Shown: positions 4,989 to 8,827 of the stretch, piece by piece
Position numbering within the stretch: position 1 is the stretch's first letter
How the letters are laid out: each line of letters begins with the position of its first letter
DNA from: an archaeon
Lineage (GTDB): Archaea; Asgardarchaeota; Hermodarchaeia; Hermodarchaeales; Hermodarchaeaceae
Assembly (NCBI GenBank): GCA_016550415.1
Contig: JABXGU010000085.1
Coordinates: 1 to 8,827 of the forward strand
Length of the DNA: 8,827 nt
Direction of reading: 5' to 3'
Position numbers and translations under genes: made by a program
Notes under the pieces: generated by a model
Database searches by the model: none
What the model was told of the DNA's origin: nothing
Seen by the model: the letters and a program-made list of their open reading frames with translations, nothing else

Positions 4989-6923
4989 CTATGCTCCAAG
5001 CCAAGCATCAATCATGCCGCCAAATACTGAGACCACTGCAAACCAAATTGCCAAGCTTAGGAAAATTTTCAGAATTGGGTTTATCTTCTCTTGGGCTCTT
5101 AATGTTCCCAAGATAATTTCCGATATGACACACAGTACTGATGAAACAATTGCTGACAGGAAGACGGCGTAAACACTACTAAATGCAAATACGACCCAGA
5201 ATACTAGCAGTAGTATTCCCATGATTAGGGTGCACCATGCTGCAGGTGAACCGACGAAATCTCCAACAGCATCAATGCCGGCCAGTGAAAGCAGAATTAT
5301 GAGGATAAGCCCAAAAATCCATGCAAGGGTGTAGCTAGCGATTGTTGATCCAAGAAATGATATTAATCCCGTGCTGTATAATGGAAGCAGAATTTCTGGT
5401 GGAAGCATGAGCAGCCCGAATCTTAGTCCATATAGGACTACATAGATGAGGAGAGCCGTTCCCACTTCCCAGAATTTATCTCCACGTAGATATTCTTGTT
5501 TTTCAGCATCGTAGAACCAGAGAAGAACTAGACTGACGAAAAAGCTTGAGAACCAGGCGAGAAGGGCTTTCAATGCAGTCGGATTGTTAAGAATACCTGT
5601 GGTTTCATGGATAAAATCGGTGTATGGATCGTAGATTTGTCCGTCCGCCCCATAGTAGGCATAGAGATAGCCATTGTCTATTGTGATATAGACTAGGTCA
5701 AGTTGACTGTCACCATTGATGTCTGGAGTTGCAAGCGCAGATATAGCATAGTCGATTGTTCCTTCTTGCCCAAAAGGAAACAAATCAGGATATGTGACAT
5801 AATTGGGATCAAAGGGCTCGATTACGACTTCGTTAGCACTATACTCGTAAACAGTGGTTCCTGCAGGTAAGGCAGCCACATCAGATTGGATAATAACAGC
5901 AGGACGTGAGATATAGCTGTCTAGGCCCTGCCATTTTGTTGCATGGGAATATGCTAGCTCATCTAGCCCATCAGAGTCAAAATCAGCAGCCACTAATCCA
6001 ATATTGAAGAATGCTGAAGACCGTAACACCATTGCATATGTGAAATTTGCTAAGGCGGTTCCATTGCTCTGAAAGATTATGACAGCGTTATATGGGCTAT
6101 CTGTATCTGAGGTGGCGCCAATAGCAAGGTCCAAAAACGAGTCGTTGTTGAAGTGACCCTTAGCTAGCGACGTGATCCATCTATCACCTGGCAGAGAACT
6201 GACACCAGCTCGCACCTTAGGGTTAAGATGAGTACCATTATTCCAGCCTATTATCAATAGTCCTTCTCCATCGGTGCCAATGGCTAAATCTTCGAATCCA
6301 TCCCCGTTGAAGTCTCCACCCAGCATATCTGTAATCCAAGACTGGCTACTATTGAATAGCAGCTCTGGAGCCCCAAAGGTAGTCCCCAAGTTCAAGCAAC
6401 CATAAACTGAACCAGTAGTGCTGGTCCCAAAGCAGACATCATTATGAGTATCGTCATCTAAATCAAGTATGGCACCAGAGGAAACTCCAGACATTAATCC
6501 AAAGGCTATAGGCTCTAAAAGTCCAGAGGGGGTCAACTCAGAAAAATACAGTCCAGAGGTTCCATTGGTTTCACGGCTTGCCATCACCACTCCAGGGTTA
6601 CCATTTACAAGATTTTCTCCTGCGCCCATCCAAGCGATTGGATTATTCAGTGATGGAAAAATATCGGTGGGTGCCGCTAGCCCAGCAGAACTTCCAAACG
6701 CAAGCATTACACCTGATTCAGTTGCCATTAGCACGTCTTCAAAACCATCATCGTTTACATCCAATGGTACAATATTGTAGACATTGCTTCTGCTGGTCTC
6801 ATATCGGATTGGTAGAAAAGAATCTGTGAGCTGAGAAAGAGCAATAGATTGGTCGATAAGTGAGAAGGAAAAAGCAAATACTAGAGGGATGATGATAATC
6901 GCTATTAATCGTGTTCTATTCAT
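4989..6923 (-). CDS. FG-GAP/VCBS seven-bladed propeller ectodomain with polytopic C-terminal membrane domain
   Basis: A 644-residue protein. Residues 6-22 form a hydrophobic signal peptide or anchor after Arg3 and Arg5. Calcium-loop motifs of the FG-GAP type occur at Asp55 (DVNDDGFED), Asp154 (DLDDDTHND), Asp204 (DFNGDGFED), His257 (HFNNDSFLD, first Asp lost), Asp314 (DFDSDGLDE) and Asp401 (DINGDSQLD). A degenerate copy near 104-116 (NLVNGNPGVVMA) gives seven blades at roughly 50-60-residue spacing, with an insertion before the last. Six N-glycosylation sequons (N120, N191, N229, N260, N287, N293) fall only in the propeller, which supports an exterior location. From about 451 to 640 there are about seven membrane helices, a domain I do not recognise. 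The fold resembles the integrin-alpha head, but the polytopic tail is not integrin-like. It starts inside the upstream protease gene (8-base overlap), so translation is probably coupled. Confidence 0.85.
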   Translation of the reverse strand: MNRTRLIAIIIIPLVFAFSFSLIDQSIALSQLTDSFLPIRYETSRSNVYNIVPLDVNDDGFEDVLMATESGVMLAFGSSAGLAAPTDIFPSLNNPIAWMGAGENLVNGNPGVVMASRETNGTSGLYFSELTPSGLLEPIAFGLMSGVSSGAILDLDDDTHNDVCFGTSTTGSVYGCLNLGTTFGAPELLFNSSQSWITDMLGGDFNGDGFEDLAIGTDGEGLLIIGWNNGTHLNPKVRAGVSSLPGDRWITSLAKGHFNNDSFLDLAIGATSDTDSPYNAVIIFQSNGTALANFTYAMVLRSSAFFNIGLVAADFDSDGLDELAYSHATKWQGLDSYISRPAVIIQSDVAALPAGTTVYEYSANEVVIEPFDPNYVTYPDLFPFGQEGTIDYAISALATPDINGDSQLDLVYITIDNGYLYAYYGADGQIYDPYTDFIHETTGILNNPTALKALLAWFSSFFVSLVLLWFYDAEKQEYLRGDKFWEVGTALLIYVVLYGLRFGLLMLPPEILLPLYSTGLISFLGSTIASYTLAWIFGLILIILLSLAGIDAVGDFVGSPAAWCTLIMGILLLVFWVVFAFSSVYAVFLSAIVSSVLCVISEIILGTLRAQEKINPILKIFLSLAIWFAVVSVFGGMIDAWLGA

Positions 6924-6957
6924 TACGAATCGAACCCCTACTTCTATTCATTACGAA
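6914..6957. repeat. 16-base direct repeat (28-base period) at the protease/propeller gene junction
   Basis: TTCTATTCATTACGAA occurs at 6914-6929 and again at 6942-6957, with 12 bases between. The following 12-base segments match at only about 6 positions, so it is a partly diverged tandem unit or a repeat with a different spacer. On the minus strand each copy reads TTCGTAATGAATAGAA. In the upstream copy the protease frame reads it as FVMNR. In the downstream copy the same bases give the propeller's start ATG and the protease's TAG stop. Confidence 0.9.
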
Positions 6958-7770
6958 CTGGTCCCTTAGCCATAACCTCAGAAGGAGGAATATTAGTACG
7001 AAACTGATGATAGTCACAACAAGGTTGGCAAATGGCAAGGTAAAGGTTACCCGTATTGGGAGTGTTACATTAATGATATTGACTACAGAATGGAAGGCAA
7101 ATACAGTCCACAGGTTGTCTTGGCTGAGGTAGAAAAGGTAGCCTATGAAGAGACCGAAGCAAAACACGTAGGGAAGTTGTGTCTGTAGGAAGGTTAGAAG
7201 CCAGCTTAGACTGAAAACATGTATGTGTTGCATTGAGAAAAGTAATGACGAAAAAAGAATGCCAACCAGATATCCATAATGTGACGTTACCTTGGTTTGG
7301 GTATAGCTTCGGAAGGTCATTTCTTCAGCAAACGCACCAAAAATTGAAAATGCTAGGTAAAGACCGAACGCAAGAAAACCCATGGTAACCGCATAGTTCT
7401 CATAACCCTTAAGGGAGAAAAGTGGTAAGAATTCGAACCCGCCACCAATCCCGAAGCTGAGTAGAAGCCAAGTTATCTGAAATATGATCCCAAGAAGACC
7501 TCCAATGAGAACCCTTGTGGAATTGGTCCACTTGAACACTACTGATAATGTTTTTTGTGCATCCTTCTTCAGGAACATCATTGCTAGAAGCAAAACTATG
7601 GCATATGATATAATCAGCATGAGAAAGATAGGTTCCACTGCGGTGAAGAACCACCAAAAGGGGTAACGCAGAATCCAAACTGCATAAATGAGACAAATAA
7701 GAACGAGGGGACCAAGGAAGACACGCCAATCACTACTGGAAGTTGACACAAGTCCTGTTTCTGAGTTCAT
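6916..7770 (-). CDS. CPBP-family (Abi/Rce1-like) intramembrane metalloprotease
   Basis: A 284-residue protein with about eight membrane helices (approximately 17-37, 47-67, 87-107, 127-147, 165-185, 197-216, 219-235, 245-268). All three family motifs are intact: EEMTFR (Glu149, Glu150, Arg154), FSMQH (Phe178, His182) and HSVVN (His227, Asn231). The catalytic Glu and metal- or water-binding His residues expected of an active glutamate-type intramembrane protease are therefore present. Known relatives cleave prenylated CAAX proteins (Rce1) or process peptides and membrane proteins; the substrate here is unknown. The ATG at 7770 has GGAG about 12-15 bases upstream and a TATA-like box beyond it. 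The tail QFVMNRSRGSIRNE after the last helix is encoded by the junction repeat, and the gene overlaps the propeller gene by 8 bases, making that protein the obvious functional partner. Confidence 0.9.
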   Translation of the reverse strand: MNSETGLVSTSSSDWRVFLGPLVLICLIYAVWILRYPFWWFFTAVEPIFLMLIISYAIVLLLAMMFLKKDAQKTLSVVFKWTNSTRVLIGGLLGIIFQITWLLLSFGIGGGFEFLPLFSLKGYENYAVTMGFLAFGLYLAFSIFGAFAEEMTFRSYTQTKVTSHYGYLVGILFSSLLFSMQHIHVFSLSWLLTFLQTQLPYVFCFGLFIGYLFYLSQDNLWTVFAFHSVVNIINVTLPIRVTFTLPFANLVVTIISFVLIFLLLRLWLRDQFVMNRSRGSIRNE

Positions 7771-7889
7771 GACCTTGCTACTCCAATTTCAAGAGTAAAG
7801 CTTAAGTTGAGATTTAAATCGCTGAAGATTTATTATTATTTAATCCTTTATCATTTCTCCAACTATTTTCCAATCTTGGTGAGTTTCAG
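7771..7889. promoter_or_regulatory. Divergent promoter between the CPBP operon and the glycosyltransferase gene
   Basis: The palindrome GATTTAAATC (7811-7820) is well placed as the TATA box of the minus-strand protease gene (predicted start near 7789, leader of about 20 bases with GGAG). For the plus-strand gene, the AT-rich stretch TTTATTATTATTTAA (about 7829-7843) would give a start near 7862. GGTGAG at 7878-7883 is a strong Shine-Dalgarno 6 bases before the GTG at 7890 and decides that start. The TTTAAA palindrome resembles the one in the arsR/methyltransferase promoter. Confidence 0.5.
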
Positions 7890-8822
7890 GTGGTAGAAAA
7901 ATTAGTATTTGTATCAATTGTTCACCGACATAAAAACTCTGAAACAAATGTGTTGCTTCTAATTGAAAGCATTCGTAGATTTGGCGGGTCTTTAGCGCAC
8001 ACCCCAATTTGGGTTTTTACTCCTGATAAACCGGAAAAGCTCTCACCAAAACTCACATCCAGATTGAATGAACTAAATGTGACTCTAATTCCGTATAAGA
8101 CTGAGCTTGCTGTTCGGAAATTTTTCTTTGCCCCTGAAATTAAAGCGCTTGCCCTTGCAGAAGCTCGAGCAATTGAGCAGACTGAACTACTTGCTTGGTC
8201 GGATTCGAACACCCTAGTACTTAAGGAACCTTCAAATTGCTTACTCCCCGATGAACAGAGCCTTGGCTATCGTCCGGTCCATCATACGAATATCGGTTCA
8301 CGATTAGACAAACCTATTGATCCATTCTGGACCGAGGTGTATGGAGCCTGTCACGTTAATCAAAATCATATTTTCCCTATGACAACACATATTGATGCGG
8401 CACAGATCCGTCCCTACTTCAATGCAGGTTTTCTTATTACTCGTCCAGAGCGACGGTTGTTCAAGCTCTGGCGGGACACCTTCTTTGATGTTTATCGGGA
8501 GCCAGTTTTTCAGGCATTCTACAAACAGAGTCGACAATACTGGGTCTTTATGCATCAGGCAATATTATCCGGTGTCATCCTCGCATCCCATTCAAAAGAT
8601 GAAATGCAAGAATTGCCTCCTACCTATAATTACCCTCTTCACCTGCTGGCAAAGGATATCTCAAAACATGCACCTACTTCGTTAGAGGGTTTGGTTACCA
8701 TTCGACATGAAGGGTTTTATAGACATCCAGATTGGTTTAATAGAATGCCTGCGCCCAAGTCCCTTAAGATTTGGATAGCAAAGCAGCTATTCACAATAAA
8801 GGAAAAGGGTTTAGGAAATTAG
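7890..8822 (+). CDS. Putative GT-A-fold glycosyltransferase, GT8-like
   Basis: A 310-residue soluble protein starting at GTG, chosen for the GGTGAG 6 bases upstream. I recognise no exact family, but the order of short motifs follows GT8-type nucleotide-sugar transferases. There is an N-terminal Rossmann-like strand, VFVSIVHR (6-13). The DxD-like element is LAWSDSNTLV (101-110; Asp105-Ser-Asn107 replacing DxD). The acceptor-side motif is YFNAGFLITRP (176-186). HQAILSG (212-218) sits where DQ-x-LN is usual, followed by YNYPL (226-230). RHEGFYRHPDW (262-272) recalls the HxxGxxKPW motif. The third DxD position is Asn, so metal binding may differ or the activity may be altered. No signal peptide or membrane anchor is seen, so it would act at the cytoplasmic face on an NDP-sugar. 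It stands divergent from the protease/propeller pair and could modify a surface glycan or protein, but no link is shown. The gene is complete at TAG 8820-8822. Confidence 0.6.
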   Translation: MVEKLVFVSIVHRHKNSETNVLLLIESIRRFGGSLAHTPIWVFTPDKPEKLSPKLTSRLNELNVTLIPYKTELAVRKFFFAPEIKALALAEARAIEQTELLAWSDSNTLVLKEPSNCLLPDEQSLGYRPVHHTNIGSRLDKPIDPFWTEVYGACHVNQNHIFPMTTHIDAAQIRPYFNAGFLITRPERRLFKLWRDTFFDVYREPVFQAFYKQSRQYWVFMHQAILSGVILASHSKDEMQELPPTYNYPLHLLAKDISKHAPTSLEGLVTIRHEGFYRHPDWFNRMPAPKSLKIWIAKQLFTIKEKGLGN

Positions 8823-8827
8823 ACGAA

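Noticed and set aside
4978..5172. A strong-looking Shine-Dalgarno (AGGAGG at 4980-4985) before the ATG at 4991 on the plus strand, and the reading frame 4957-5172
   Set aside because: Both lie antisense to the 3' end of the propeller gene, and the products show no recognisable motif. The AGGAGG is most likely coincidence.
6469..6829. Two overlapping plus-strand open frames
   Set aside because: Both are shadows of the repetitive propeller coding sequence on the minus strand.
4991..7770. Protease-propeller pair as an abortive-infection or bacteriocin-immunity system
   Set aside because: CPBP proteins are sometimes labelled Abi, but no bacteriocin, toxin or phage-related gene is present to support that.

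Overview
The window looks archaeal, most plausibly from an Asgard-type or other mesophilic archaeon; the lineage is inferred from style, with no marker gene present. Support comes from TATA-like boxes (TTTAAA cores) at archaeal distances from start codons, GGTGAG-type Shine-Dalgarno sites in front of two genes, and gene families common in archaeal metagenomes. There is no rRNA, tRNA, CRISPR array, transposase or integrase. Nine protein-coding genes fill almost all of the DNA, and no gene-free stretch exceeds about 165 bases.

Region 1 (1-1713) is an arsenic locus plus a neighbour. The C-terminal part of an Acr3 arsenite efflux pump enters from the left edge and runs toward a convergent ArsR repressor with a CxC arsenite-sensing motif. 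ArsR shares a short divergent promoter with a class I SAM-dependent methyltransferase whose DNA is visibly more AT-rich than its neighbours.

Region 2 (1736-4866) holds a two-gene minus-strand operon: an MFS/GPH-type sugar:cation symporter followed 29 bases later by an M28 zinc exopeptidase with a long helical insertion. A small hairpin presents a Shine-Dalgarno-like GGAAG in its loop just before the peptidase's TTG start. A divergent gene encodes a two-CBS-domain protein. A perfect 9-base inverted repeat flanks the symporter's TATA-like box.

Region 3 (4989-7770) is the most unusual part. A minus-strand pair encodes a CPBP (Rce1-like) intramembrane protease and then, overlapping by 8 bases, a 644-residue protein with an FG-GAP/VCBS seven-bladed beta-propeller ectodomain and about seven C-terminal membrane helices. 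A 16-base perfect direct repeat with a 28-base period sits exactly at the gene junction. Removing one 28-base unit would fuse the two reading frames into one continuous protein of about 917 residues. The pair therefore looks like a recently split fusion, or a fusion that can still be joined by frameshifting: a membrane protease joined to an integrin-like extracellular propeller.

Region 4 (7771-8822) is a divergent promoter and a plus-strand gene for a GT-A-fold, GT8-like glycosyltransferase, complete five bases before the window ends.
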